DNA from: Methanobacteriota archaeon
GTDB taxonomy: Archaea; Hydrothermarchaeota; Hydrothermarchaeia; Hydrothermarchaeales; JACQPM01
Length of the DNA: 11,660 nucleotides
Direction of reading: 5' to 3'
NCBI GenBank assembly: GCA_016207475.1
Contig: JACQPM010000021.1
Location: 1-11,660, forward strand
Both the position numbers and the translations under genes were made by a program. Every line of letters begins with the position of its first letter. Position 1 is the stretch's first letter. Below are positions 1-6,452 of the stretch, in pieces. The notes under the pieces were generated by a model. It ran no database searches, was not told where the DNA came from, and worked only from the letters and a program-made list of their open reading frames with translations.

Positions 1-282
1 CAGCGACTCGCGCTTGTCCATGTCGATGGCATACTTGGTCATTATATCCTCGGCCTTCAGCCTCTTCATCTCTGCCCTCGTCATGCCACCGAAGGCCCCC
101 AGGATATCGAAGGTGGAGATGATACCGCGGCAGTCGCCCTTATCGTCCACCACCACGATACCGGTGACGTTATTGGTGGTTATGGCCTCCAGGACCGCCG
201 TCACGGGGGCCTTCATCCCCACCGAGACCACCTTCTTGGTCATCGCCTCTGCTATCGCCACGCCCCTCAGGAGGGGGTTCAT
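1..282 (-). CDS. CBS-domain protein (3' end beyond the window)
   Basis: The 94 visible codons encode a protein that begins MNPLLRGVAIAEAMTKK. Residues 12-65 fit one CBS motif, with the typical alternation of 'VSVGMKAPVTAVLEAI' and 'GIVVVDDKGDCRGIIS' followed by a TFDIL helix. A second CBS repeat begins at about residue 78 (AEDIMTKYAIDM) and runs off the left edge, so this is probably a tandem (Bateman-type) pair. Such modules generally bind adenine nucleotides or related ligands and regulate a partner protein or domain; no partner is visible here. The start is supported by a GGGAGGT Shine-Dalgarno at 292-298, about 9 nt before the ATG. In-frame stops upstream leave no other ATG. The gene lies 94 bp downstream of sucD on the same strand, in a gap with several AT-rich tracts (about 320-330, 340-350 and 354-367), so it may have its own promoter. 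The rest of the protein, including any fused domain, is unseen. Confidence 0.85.
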   Translation of the reverse strand, partial: MNPLLRGVAIAEAMTKKVVSVGMKAPVTAVLEAITTNNVTGIVVVDDKGDCRGIISTFDILGAFGGMTRAEMKRLKAEDIMTKYAIDMDKRESL

Positions 283-376
283 AGATGCCTGACCTCCCTT
301 ATGAGCCCCTTGTCCTTACCTATAGATTCCACCCCCGCTTAGATATTGGGCACTCCCATTAATAATCCTGCCGGAA
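283..376. other. intergenic gap between sucD and the CBS gene
   Basis: It holds the GGGAGGT ribosome site (292-298) for the CBS gene and several AT-rich tracts that could be its TATA box, the best placed being near 320-330. No hairpin, repeat or further gene was seen. Confidence 0.4.
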
Positions 377-1231
377 TCATGCCCTGAGGAGGTCCACTAT
401 CTGGGACGGGAGGCTCGCAACCCTTACCCCCGCCCCCTCCAGGACCGCTATCTTGGACTTGGCTGTTCCAGCGCCTCCGGTTATTATCGCTCCAGCGTGC
501 CCCATCCTCTTCCCCACCGGCGCTGTCCTGCCCGCTATGTAACCCACCACTTTTTTTGAATAACCTCTGGCCAGGTACTCCGCCGCCCTCTCCTCCAGAG
601 TCCCCCCAATCTCCCCTATGAGGACCACGGCCTCTGTCTCGGGATCGTCCTGGAAGCGCTCGAGAGCGCCGATGAAATCGATGCCTATGACCTTGTCCCC
701 ACCTATGCCGAGGGCGGTGGACTGCCCCATGCCTGCCCTCGTGAGCTGGTGGATGATCTCGTAGGTCAACGTCCCGGAGCGGGATACTATCCCGACCTTT
801 CCCGGACGGAAGATGTGGTTGGGCATGATCCCGATCTTGCAGGCCCCGACAGAGGTTATCCCAGGACAGTTTGGGCCTATGACCGTGAGCCCCCTGGCCC
901 TGGCATGCTGCACTATCTCAATGCTGTCGTGGACCGGTATCCCCTCCGTTATGATGACCGTCAGCAGGGCGGAAGCCAATGCTTCCAGGGCGGCGTCCTT
1001 GGCGAACCTGGCGGGGACGAAGATGGCCGCAGCTTCCGCATCCTCGTGCTCCAGAGCGTCGCCGACGGTGTTGAAGACCCTCACCCCGTGGACCTCCTCC
1101 CCCCCTTTCCCGGGGGTCACCCCCGCCACGACCCTCGTCCCGTACTCCAGCATCAGCCGCGTGTTGAAGGAGCCCTGCCTGCCAGTGATGCCCTGGACGA
1201 TCACCCTCGTATCCCTGTCCACCAGTATCAA
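377..1231 (-). CDS. sucD: succinyl-CoA synthetase (ADP-forming), alpha subunit
   Basis: This is the 284-residue alpha subunit, which with SucC interconverts succinyl-CoA and succinate with formation of a nucleoside triphosphate in the cytoplasm. The N-terminal Rossmann CoA-binding domain opens with VIVQGITGRQG (about residues 10-20). The phosphohistidine loop is KRMGHAGAI with His245, at essentially the place of the catalytic His in the E. coli enzyme. 'IGPNCPG' (about 118-124) and 'GIVSRSGTLTYE' (about 147-158) are further family blocks. Length matches the usual 285-295 residues. The ATG overlaps the sucC stop codon in an ATGA arrangement (1228-1231), so the two subunits are translationally coupled. 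The gene ends at a TGA without an obvious hairpin terminator. In an anaerobe with CODH/ACS it may work in a partial, reductive or oxidative, TCA pathway; the direction is inference. Confidence 0.96.
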   Translation of the reverse strand: MILVDRDTRVIVQGITGRQGSFNTRLMLEYGTRVVAGVTPGKGGEEVHGVRVFNTVGDALEHEDAEAAAIFVPARFAKDAALEALASALLTVIITEGIPVHDSIEIVQHARARGLTVIGPNCPGITSVGACKIGIMPNHIFRPGKVGIVSRSGTLTYEIIHQLTRAGMGQSTALGIGGDKVIGIDFIGALERFQDDPETEAVVLIGEIGGTLEERAAEYLARGYSKKVVGYIAGRTAPVGKRMGHAGAIITGGAGTAKSKIAVLEGAGVRVASLPSQIVDLLRA

Positions 1232-2271
1232 AGCTCCACCACCCTCCGCACCCCTTCCTCCAGGGAGTCCAGGGCGTGGATCCCGTGGGCCCGTAGGATC
1301 TCCTTCGCCTCCCCTTCGTTAGTCCCGATCATCCGCACCACGATTGGGATTTTTATCCCTACTCGCTCCTTGTAGTTCGCTATTCCCAGTGCGATCTCGT
1401 CGCACCTGGTGATCCCCCCGAAGATGTTTATGAAGACCTTCTTGGGCCTCTTGAGGAGGACTACCTCCAGCGCCTGCTCCATCCGCTCTACACCGGCTCC
1501 GCCGCCCACGTCCAGGAAGTTGGCAGGCCTGCCGCCGTAGTACTCCAGCACGTCCAGGGTGGCCATCACCAGCCCGGCACCGTTCCCGATGACCGCTGTA
1601 TCGCCCTCGAGCTCCACGTACTGGAGATCGTACTCCCTGGCTTTCTTCTCAGCCCCACCGACGGCCTCCTCCAGGGATGCCAGCCCCGGTTGCCTGAAGA
1701 GGGCATTCTCGTCGATGATCATCTTTGCGTCTGCGGCCACCAATCCTCTCTCCGTCACCGCCAGGGGATTTATCTCGACCAGCTCTGCATCGTACCGCCG
1801 CATGATCTCGTACAGTTTGTGGGCCAGGAGCGTGGCTCCGGGCCTCTGTAGGTCCATGCCTGGGGTGTAGGGTAGTCTAACCATCTTGCCCATCCTGGCC
1901 ATCTCCTCCACCTCCACACCCCCTTGGGTCGAGAAGAGGCAGACGACGCCCTTCTCCGCCCCGTCCACCGTCAGGGCCAGGTACCACTCCTCCTGGATCT
2001 CCAGCCTCTCCTCCACCAGTACCTCGTTCACCCGCTCCCCCCTTATCTCCGATCCCAGGAGCCTCTCGACCGTATCCCGCAGGTTGGAGGAGTCGGCATA
2101 GGCTATGCCGCCGGCCTTCCCCCTGCCTCCCACCAGGACCTGGGCCTTGACCACCGCTCCCCGCAGGTCCACGGCAGCCAGGTCCGCGATACCCCTGACC
2201 AGGAAACCCCTGGGTACAGGTATAGAGTGCCTCCTGAAGATCTCCTTGGCGGCGTACTCCTTCAGCTTCAC
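1228..2271 (-). CDS. sucC: succinyl-CoA synthetase (ADP-forming), beta subunit
   Basis: Beta subunit carrying the ATP-grasp nucleotide site; 347 residues with the start chosen here. Family blocks in order are KLKEYAAKEIF (2-12), the phosphate-binding GGRGKAGG (48-55), metal/nucleotide residues in VEINPLAV (165-172) and DAKM (181-184), and the C-terminal ligase domain with GNGAGLVMATLD (229-240) and FGGITRCDEIA (284-294). The frame stays open upstream to 2436, but that extension is Arg/Gly/Pro-rich, lies over the zinc-ribbon gene and matches nothing in the family. The family start 'MKLKEY' aligns with the GTG at 2271. An AT-rich TATA-like box at 2289-2306 sits about 26 nt before this GTG, so the mRNA is probably leaderless or almost so. 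It is somewhat shorter than bacterial SucC (about 388). It is coupled to sucD by a 4-nt overlap. Confidence 0.94.
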   Translation of the reverse strand: MKLKEYAAKEIFRRHSIPVPRGFLVRGIADLAAVDLRGAVVKAQVLVGGRGKAGGIAYADSSNLRDTVERLLGSEIRGERVNEVLVEERLEIQEEWYLALTVDGAEKGVVCLFSTQGGVEVEEMARMGKMVRLPYTPGMDLQRPGATLLAHKLYEIMRRYDAELVEINPLAVTERGLVAADAKMIIDENALFRQPGLASLEEAVGGAEKKAREYDLQYVELEGDTAVIGNGAGLVMATLDVLEYYGGRPANFLDVGGGAGVERMEQALEVVLLKRPKKVFINIFGGITRCDEIALGIANYKERVGIKIPIVVRMIGTNEGEAKEILRAHGIHALDSLEEGVRRVVEL

Positions 2272-2288
2272 GAAGGGAGTATGGTGGT

Positions 2289-2306
2289 ATGTATAGAAAA
2301 AAGTTT
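2289..2306 (-). promoter_or_regulatory. TATA-type promoter of sucCD
   Basis: On the minus strand this reads AACTTTTTTCTATACATA, an isolated AT-rich block in GC-rich surroundings. Its centre is about 26 nt upstream of the GTG chosen for sucC, the canonical archaeal TATA-to-start-site distance, which implies a leaderless or very short-leader message. No Shine-Dalgarno sequence lies between it and the GTG. Confidence 0.6.
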
Positions 2307-2329
2307 CCCAGCCTTTGGTACCTTGGGGG

Positions 2330-2551
2330 CTAGCGCCGCCTGGGCTGGAAGCTCCCGGGGCTCCGCCTCTCGACCTTCTTCTCGGCCGTCTTCTTCCCCC
2401 GGAAGGTCTTCCCGCAGGTGCACATGATGACCTCAAAGGTGGTCCTCACCCCCCTGTCGAAGGTCTGGGTCTTCCCCACCACCTTTCCGGTGGCGGCGGG
2501 CTTCCCGCAGGCCGGGCAAGGGGCTTCGCCAGACGATTCTTCCTCGGGCAT
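2330..2551 (-). CDS. small zinc-ribbon protein, function unknown
   Basis: A 73-residue basic protein with CPAC at about residues 12-15 and CTCG at about 44-47. These two CxxC knuckles some 30 residues apart are the signature of a zinc ribbon. The segment between them (KVVGKTQTFDRGVRTTFEVI) would form the beta hairpin, and the C-terminus is strongly basic (KKTAEKKVERRS, PRRR), which suggests nucleic-acid contact. The ATG at 2551 shares one base with the stop of the upstream TRAM gene (TGATG); an in-frame GTG one codon earlier is also possible. That coupling suggests the two are made together and perhaps act on the same RNA or ribonucleoprotein. I do not recognise a named family, and an enzyme role is unlikely at this size. 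The stop lies 58 bp before sucC, and the sucC promoter occupies the gap. Confidence 0.8.
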   Translation of the reverse strand: MPEEESSGEAPCPACGKPAATGKVVGKTQTFDRGVRTTFEVIMCTCGKTFRGKKTAEKKVERRSPGSFQPRRR

Positions 2552-2781
2552 CACTGGGCCTTCTCGGCGAAGGCCACCCTCCTCTTGACGCTGATGACCT
2601 TTATCTTGAGCTCGTCGCCCAACTGGGTACCTGGGACGAATATCACAAACCCCTGGATTCTGGCGATCCCGTCGCCGTCCCTTCCCATGTCAGTTATTTT
2701 AACGTCGTATTCTTTTCCCTCCTCTACTGGAGGGGCAGCGGCGGAGGACTCTGCGCTCCGCATCCCGTCTTGCCAGCCCAT
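2551..2781 (-). CDS. stand-alone TRAM-domain protein (putative RNA-binding/chaperone)
   Basis: A 76-residue protein made of a short flexible N-terminus (SAESSAAAPP) and one TRAM domain (about residues 21-76) with the diagnostic pattern 'EYDVKITDMGRDGDGIARIQGFVIFVP', 'GDELKIKV', 'AFAEKAQ'. TRAM is an OB-like RNA-binding fold. Single-domain TRAM proteins are common in euryarchaea, where some have been described as RNA chaperones. The ATG at 2781 was chosen because it is preceded by AAAGGAG ending about 9 nt upstream and because the in-frame extension up to 2862 has no homology to the domain and runs through the promoter-like AT-rich tract. It is the first gene of a two-gene unit with the zinc-ribbon protein (TGATG overlap). 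Confidence 0.88.
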   Translation of the reverse strand: MGWQDGMRSAESSAAAPPVEEGKEYDVKITDMGRDGDGIARIQGFVIFVPGTQLGDELKIKVISVKRRVAFAEKAQ

Positions 2782-2815
2782 ACTTTCAACTCCTTTCTTT
2801 GCTATAGAGAAGACC

Positions 2816-2828
2816 AGAAATAAGTTTC
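2816..2828 (-). promoter_or_regulatory. TATA-type promoter of the TRAM/zinc-ribbon unit
   Basis: On the minus strand this reads GAAACTTATTTCT. It would place transcription start near 2796, just upstream of the AAAGGAG ribosome site and the ATG at 2781. A second AT-rich tract at 2870-2884 is an alternative box but is also a likely terminator for trm56. Confidence 0.45.
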
Positions 2829-2860
2829 CAACTGCCCTAAATCTTCTCTTGCCCTTCCTC

Positions 2861-2884
2861 AAAAAATGTTAATGTTTAAAAGAA
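2861..2884 (-). terminator. T-rich terminator after trm56
   Basis: Immediately after the trm56 TAA the minus strand contains TTCTTTTAAAC and then a run of six T (2866-2861), without a hairpin. Archaeal intrinsic termination typically needs only such T-tracts. The region could partly serve as an upstream promoter element for the next gene. Confidence 0.4.
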
Positions 2885-3406
2885 TTATTGTAAGCCGAGA
2901 TCTAAAACCCTCTTTCCCCTGGGGTCCGGTAGTATCTTGAGCCTCCCTTGGAACTCCCGATCCAGCCCCGCACCCTGGAAGAGCCGATCGAGGAAGACCG
3001 CCAGGGCCCCTACCTCCGAGTGGGGCTGGTTCCCTACGGCCACGTTATAGTCCGCCAGCCCGTAGACCTCCCGGGGGACCTTCTCGGCCCCCACTACGAC
3101 CAGGATGCCCCCCTCACCGGCCTTTATCTCCCCCATCACCGTCCCCATGGGGACGCCGTACATGGTGAGGTGTACCACCTTCCCCTTCCATCCCTTTATG
3201 TAGGGTATGGGGGCCCTGATGCTCTCCAGGTAGAAGGGCCCTCCCCACCTCTCCACGACCCTCTCCACGCTCCCCTTGACACCCTTATCTTCCCCCACCA
3301 TCACCATCCCTTCGGCCCCGAAGGCCCTTGCCACGAGGGCCACGTGGGTGGTTATGCGTCTGTCCCTCTGGGGCCTGTGCCCCAGCCTGAGTACTACGAC
3401 CCTCAT
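2885..3406 (-). CDS. trm56: tRNA (cytidine(56)-2'-O)-methyltransferase, SPOUT family
   Basis: A 173-residue aTrm56-type enzyme that methylates the 2'-OH of C56 in the T-loop of archaeal tRNAs. The N-terminus VVVLRLGHRPQRDRRITTHVALVARAFGA is highly characteristic. The SAM-binding trefoil-knot end is represented by 'ILVVVGAEKVPREVYGLADYNVAVGNQPHSEVGALAVFLDRL' in the C-terminal half (split here as VVVGAEKVPREVY and VAVGNQPHSEVG). Length is normal for the family (about 175-200). The ATG overlaps the orc1 stop as ATGA (3403-3406), so translation is coupled to the replication initiator gene. It is the last gene of a four-gene operon. No alternative start is plausible. Confidence 0.94.
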   Translation of the reverse strand: MRVVVLRLGHRPQRDRRITTHVALVARAFGAEGMVMVGEDKGVKGSVERVVERWGGPFYLESIRAPIPYIKGWKGKVVHLTMYGVPMGTVMGEIKAGEGGILVVVGAEKVPREVYGLADYNVAVGNQPHSEVGALAVFLDRLFQGAGLDREFQGRLKILPDPRGKRVLDLGLQ

Positions 3407-4542
3407 CTCTGACCCTGCAAGGCCCCGGTGATCTCGTCGCCCCCATACCTGGAGGTGATGATCCTGGTCCTTCCCTTCCTCCCATGCCCCGTGAACTTTG
3501 TATCTATCATCCTTATGGACTCCAGCTTGTCCAAGATCCGGTAGAACTTGGTGTAGCTCTGCCCCACCTTATCCTTGAATCGGGTGTAGAGGTCCCCCGA
3601 GTCGATCTTATCCCCTGCCCCTGCTACGAGTTTCACCAGCTCCAGCTCCTCTGGATCCAGGGAACGCAGGAGCTGCCTCAGGTTGACCAGCCTCGACCGC
3701 TCGTAGGCCCTCTCCACATGGGCATCCTCGATCTTCCTGGAGGAGTCCGCCTCGGCGACCAGGGTGGAGACCCTGAGGAGCTCTATGCCCACCCTCAGGT
3801 CTCCGTGGGCGGAGGCGTAGGTAGCGACCTTCTCGATAATTTCGTCGCTCGCTACGCCCGGATACAATCCCAGTTTGGCCCTGTTCCGGAGGATGTCCAG
3901 CATCTCCCCCATGGAATAGGGCGGGAAGAAGACCTCCTGGGGCTTGTAGAGGGAGGCCACCCTGGCCTCGAGCTTGTAGGCGAACTCCGTATCGGAGAGG
4001 ATGCCGAAGAGGGCCGTCCTCACGCCGGGGAAGAACTCGGGGGCCTTGAGGATGTCGTAGATGATGTCGTTGGCGTGGCGGTCGTGGAAGAGGTAGTTCA
4101 TGTCGTCCAGAGCTACTACTAAGCTCTTTCCATCCTTCGTCAGCTTCTTGAAGATCTGCTCGTAGACCCTCTGGAAGGGGACCCCCGTCTCTGGCGGCGC
4201 GTGGCCCAGGACTTTCTTGTGGATCTGGGAGAAGATGGCGAACTTGGAGCTGTGGATCTGGCTGTTGATATGGACACAGACGACCTTCTGCCCTTCGGGT
4301 GTTGCCTCCACCTGGTCGAAGAGGACCTTGACGGCCGTCGTCTTCCCCGTTGCAGGGGGGCCCAGGATGCGGGCGTTGAGAGGCCTGCCTCCTCGCAAGG
4401 CAGGCCTAATGCAGAGGGCTATGCCTTCCATCTGGGCGTCGCGGTGGATGAAGTTCTCTGGGATGTGATCGAGGTCGAAGACCCTCTCCTCCTTGAAGAG
4501 GGTCTCGCCAGACATGAGGAGGTCCTTGATGGGCTTCCCCAT
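3403..4542 (-). CDS. orc1/cdc6: ORC1/Cdc6-type DNA replication initiator
   Basis: A 379-residue AAA+ ATPase of the archaeal Orc1/Cdc6 family, which binds origin recognition boxes and loads the MCM helicase. Walker A is GPPATGKT (61-68), Walker B LVVALDD (141-147), and the sensor-2 region is AHGDLRVGIELL (245-256). The C-terminal winged helix occupies about 295-379 and is of the variety with 'SYTKFYRILDKLESIRMID', as in other family members. The start at 4542 was chosen because its ATG shares one base with the hisB stop (TGATG) and because MGKPIKDLLMSGETLFKEE resembles family N-termini; the open frame extends 16 codons farther into hisB without support. No repeated AT-rich origin-like region or paired origin boxes were noticed next to it: it lies inside an operon with no upstream gap, unlike initiator genes that adjoin oriC. 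It may therefore be a secondary Orc paralogue, which is inference. Confidence 0.95.
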   Translation of the reverse strand: MGKPIKDLLMSGETLFKEERVFDLDHIPENFIHRDAQMEGIALCIRPALRGGRPLNARILGPPATGKTTAVKVLFDQVEATPEGQKVVCVHINSQIHSSKFAIFSQIHKKVLGHAPPETGVPFQRVYEQIFKKLTKDGKSLVVALDDMNYLFHDRHANDIIYDILKAPEFFPGVRTALFGILSDTEFAYKLEARVASLYKPQEVFFPPYSMGEMLDILRNRAKLGLYPGVASDEIIEKVATYASAHGDLRVGIELLRVSTLVAEADSSRKIEDAHVERAYERSRLVNLRQLLRSLDPEELELVKLVAGAGDKIDSGDLYTRFKDKVGQSYTKFYRILDKLESIRMIDTKFTGHGRKGRTRIITSRYGGDEITGALQGQR

Positions 4543-5111
4543 CAGAGGACTCCCTTGGTGGACGGCATTCCCTCCCCCACTATGGAGCATGCCTCCCTGA
4601 GGGAGAGGGCGAGGGACTTGAAGAGGGCCTCGGCCTTGTGGTGGTCGTTCTTCCCTTCAAGGAGGCGGGCGTGGAGGTTGATGCGGAACTCCGATGCGAG
4701 GGTCTCGAGGAAGTGGGGGAGCATCTCGGCGCTCATGTCCTCGATCTTCTTCCTCCTGAACTCCACCCCCAGGGCGCAGTAGGCCCTCCCGCCCAGGTCC
4801 ACGGAGGTGAGCATCAGGACGTCGTCCATGGGGACGATGGAAGAGCCGAACCTCCTGATGCCCCTCTTCTCCCCCAGGGCCTTTTTGAAGGCCTGGCCCA
4901 GGGCTATGGCCACATCCTCCACCACGTGGTGTTCGTTGTCCCCCCGCGCCTTCACCGTCAGGTCGAAAGAGCCGTGCCTCGCCAGGCTGGAGAGCATGTG
5001 ATCCAGAAACTTTATCCCGGTACTCACCTCGCCATCCCCCCGCCCCTCGATCCGAAGGCGGACCTTGACCTCCGTCTCCTTCGTCTTCCGATTTACCGTA
5101 GAGGTGCGCAT
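4542..5111 (-). CDS. hisB: imidazoleglycerol-phosphate dehydratase
   Basis: A 189-residue monofunctional IGP dehydratase (histidine biosynthesis; converts imidazoleglycerol phosphate to imidazoleacetol phosphate with two Mn ions). The signature blocks are present: FLDHML (35-40), DNEHHVVED (58-66), and GKNDHHKAEA (153-162), with C-terminal PSTKG (183-187) similar to the family's phosphate-binding end. Length is typical (about 190-200). An AGGGGGAT sequence overlapping the upstream stop serves as ribosome site 6 nt after that gene ends. It is separated from other his genes, at least in this window. Its stop overlaps the orc1 start by one base. The link of a histidine gene to replication and tRNA modification genes is probably operon convenience rather than pathway logic. 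Confidence 0.96.
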   Translation of the reverse strand: MRTSTVNRKTKETEVKVRLRIEGRGDGEVSTGIKFLDHMLSSLARHGSFDLTVKARGDNEHHVVEDVAIALGQAFKKALGEKRGIRRFGSSIVPMDDVLMLTSVDLGGRAYCALGVEFRRKKIEDMSAEMLPHFLETLASEFRINLHARLLEGKNDHHKAEALFKSLALSLREACSIVGEGMPSTKGVL

Positions 5112-5117
5112 ATCCCC

Positions 5118-5396
5118 CTAATGCTCCTCCTTCGGGAAGACCTCCAGGACGTCACCCTCCTTCAGCGGGTGCCTGGACATGGACCAGTCGTACTTCTGCC
5201 CGCTGATGGTGTACTTGATCTTCTTCCTCACCCCGTCCACCGCTACGATGAAGGCCCCCCTTCCAGGGAAGCCCTTGGTCTCCACATCGGCGGCCTCGCA
5301 CAGGGCATCCAGCGCCGTTGCGCCCTCTGGGAGGGTCAGGGGGACCTCCCTCTCCGGCTCTTTGACCTTGACCTTGACCGTCACATGGATCGGCAT
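5118..5396 (-). CDS. MoaD/ThiS-like ubiquitin-fold (beta-grasp) small protein
   Basis: A 92-residue protein with a beta-grasp pattern: a beta-hairpin of alternating residues at the N-terminus (HVTVKVKVKEPEREVPLTL), the helix 'EGATALDALCEAAD' (24-37), then FIVAVDGVRKKI and the C-terminal 'HPLKEGDVLEVFPKEEH'. The last block matches the 'L.dGDeV.i.Pp' end of MoaD/ThiS/SAMP proteins, but the chain ends in PKEEH, not Gly-Gly. It therefore cannot act as a classical thiocarboxylate or conjugating carrier as written; it may be a structural or RNA-binding relative. The start has GAGGTGA (5401-5407) four bases upstream and a clean TATA box (5429-5439). It heads the operon with hisB, orc1 and trm56. Confidence 0.8.
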   Translation of the reverse strand: MPIHVTVKVKVKEPEREVPLTLPEGATALDALCEAADVETKGFPGRGAFIVAVDGVRKKIKYTISGQKYDWSMSRHPLKEGDVLEVFPKEEH

Positions 5397-5428
5397 GATA
5401 TCACCTCTCCATTAGCCTCTCCACCCTC

Positions 5429-5439
5429 GATATATAAGG
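5429..5439 (-). promoter_or_regulatory. TATA box of the ubl-hisB-orc1-trm56 operon
   Basis: The minus strand reads CCTTATATATC, a strong TATA box. Transcription would start near 5408, just before the GAGGTGA ribosome site of the first gene. It is the only promoter-like sequence seen for the four genes, because the internal junctions leave no room for another. Confidence 0.65.
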
Positions 5440-5471
5440 CTATTTGCAACCGGGGCCGTATCCGGTTTCTT

Positions 5472-6404
5472 TTAACTAAGCTTCAGCTCTGAGACGAGCT
5501 TCCGGACGTCCTCCACGGAAGCCTGGAAGGCTTTCCTCTCTTCACCCTCCAGCGTGATCTCTATCACCTTCTCCATCCCCCGGGCCCCGAGCTTAACAGG
5601 CACGCCAGCGAAGCACCCCTCGACCCCGTACTCCCCCTCCAGGTAGACGGAGCATGGTATGATCCGCTTCTTGTCCTTCAGGATCGCCTCCGCCATCTCC
5701 ACGGCGGCCGCGGAAGGCGAGTAATAGGCGCTGCCGGTCTTGAGGAGGTTCAGGACCTCCCCACCAGCGTTCCGGGTCCTCGCCACCAGGGCCTCGATCC
5801 GCTCCTTGGGTAAGAGGGATGTGATTGGGATGCCTGCCACGGTGGAGTAGCGAGGGAGGGGGACCATAGAATCCCCATGGCCTCCCAGGACGAAGGCCGA
5901 GACGTCCTCCACGGAGACGTCCAGCTCCATGGCTATGAAGGAGCGGAGCCTGGCCGAGTCCAGGGCCCCGGCCATGCCTATCACCCGCTCCCGGGGGAAC
6001 TCGCTCACCTTCAGGGCGACGTAGGCCATGGCATCCAGCGGATTGGTCACTACGATGAGACAAGCCGCTGGTGAGCGCCGGGCCACCTCCCGCGTGACGG
6101 CCTTGACTATATCGGCGTTCTTGGCCAGGAGATCCCCCCTGGTCATCCCTGGCTTCCTTGCAAGGCCTGCTGTGATTATCACCACGTCGGAATCCGCGGT
6201 CTCATCATAGCCGTTCGTCCCGACGATGCGGCAGTCGAACCCCTCGATGGGGGCCGCTTCCTGGAGGTCCAGGGCCTTCCCCTGCGGAATACCTTCCGCC
6301 ACATCGACGAGGACTATATCTCCAAGCTCCTTGCTGGCTGCCCAGTGGGCTGCCGTGGAGCCGACAGCGCCAGCCCCCACGATGGTGATCTTCCTCCTGC
6401 CCAT
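5472..6404 (-). CDS. mdh: malate dehydrogenase (LDH-like family)
   Basis: A 310-residue NAD(P)-dependent malate/oxaloacetate oxidoreductase. The Rossmann fold begins ITIVGAGAVGSTAA (6-19). Asp34 at the end of beta-2 (VLVDVAEG) favours NAD over NADP. The substrate loop is ARKPGMTR (82-89): Arg83 and Arg89 are the malate-type discriminators, where lactate dehydrogenases carry Gln. The catalytic relay is Asp149 and Arg152 (LDSAR) with His176 in GGHGDSM (174-180). Length is normal. The gene stands alone: 75 bp separate it from the next operon, which has its own TATA box. A TATA box at 6426-6436 lies about 26 nt before the ATG, so the message is probably leaderless. Immediately upstream of that box is a perfect 12-bp palindrome, a candidate regulator site. 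Confidence 0.96.
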   Translation of the reverse strand: MGRRKITIVGAGAVGSTAAHWAASKELGDIVLVDVAEGIPQGKALDLQEAAPIEGFDCRIVGTNGYDETADSDVVIITAGLARKPGMTRGDLLAKNADIVKAVTREVARRSPAACLIVVTNPLDAMAYVALKVSEFPRERVIGMAGALDSARLRSFIAMELDVSVEDVSAFVLGGHGDSMVPLPRYSTVAGIPITSLLPKERIEALVARTRNAGGEVLNLLKTGSAYYSPSAAAVEMAEAILKDKKRIIPCSVYLEGEYGVEGCFAGVPVKLGARGMEKVIEITLEGEERKAFQASVEDVRKLVSELKLS

Positions 6405-6425
6405 GGTCTACCCTAGCCCACCTCG

Positions 6426-6436
6426 TATAAATAAAT
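6426..6436 (-). promoter_or_regulatory. TATA box of mdh
   Basis: The minus strand reads ATTTATTTATA in a GC-rich background. Its centre is about 26 nt from the mdh ATG at 6404, which implies a leaderless transcript. Confidence 0.65.
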
Positions 6437-6440
6437 TAGT

Positions 6441-6452
6441 GTTCAGCTGAAC
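6441..6452. promoter_or_regulatory. 12-bp perfect palindrome beside the mdh promoter
   Basis: GTTCAGCTGAAC is a perfect dyad located where the BRE and upstream activator region of the mdh promoter would be, 4 bp from the TATA box. A dimeric helix-turn-helix protein could bind it; the protein is unknown. Its GAAC arm can alternatively pair with GTTC at 6491-6494 as part of a 7-bp inverted repeat (6449-6455 with 6488-6494). Confidence 0.4.

Noticed and set aside
749..1375. Plus-strand open frame opposite sucD/sucC
   Set aside because: It is fully antisense to two well-identified genes, with Asp/Gly/Pro/Arg-rich composition typical of a shadow frame.
2272..2436. In-frame N-terminal extension of sucC (55 codons)
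   Set aside because: It is Arg/Gly/Pro-rich, overlaps the zinc-ribbon gene on the same strand, crosses the promoter, and the SucC family begins at the KLKEY motif.
3403..5111. Replication origin beside orc1
   Set aside because: The gene has no upstream intergenic space, and I saw no clustered origin-box-like repeats or AT-rich unwinding region there.
4638..5492. Long plus-strand open frame opposite hisB and the beta-grasp gene
   Set aside because: It is an antisense shadow of high-GC genes: low-complexity Leu/His/Pro composition, no domain, and no ribosome site.
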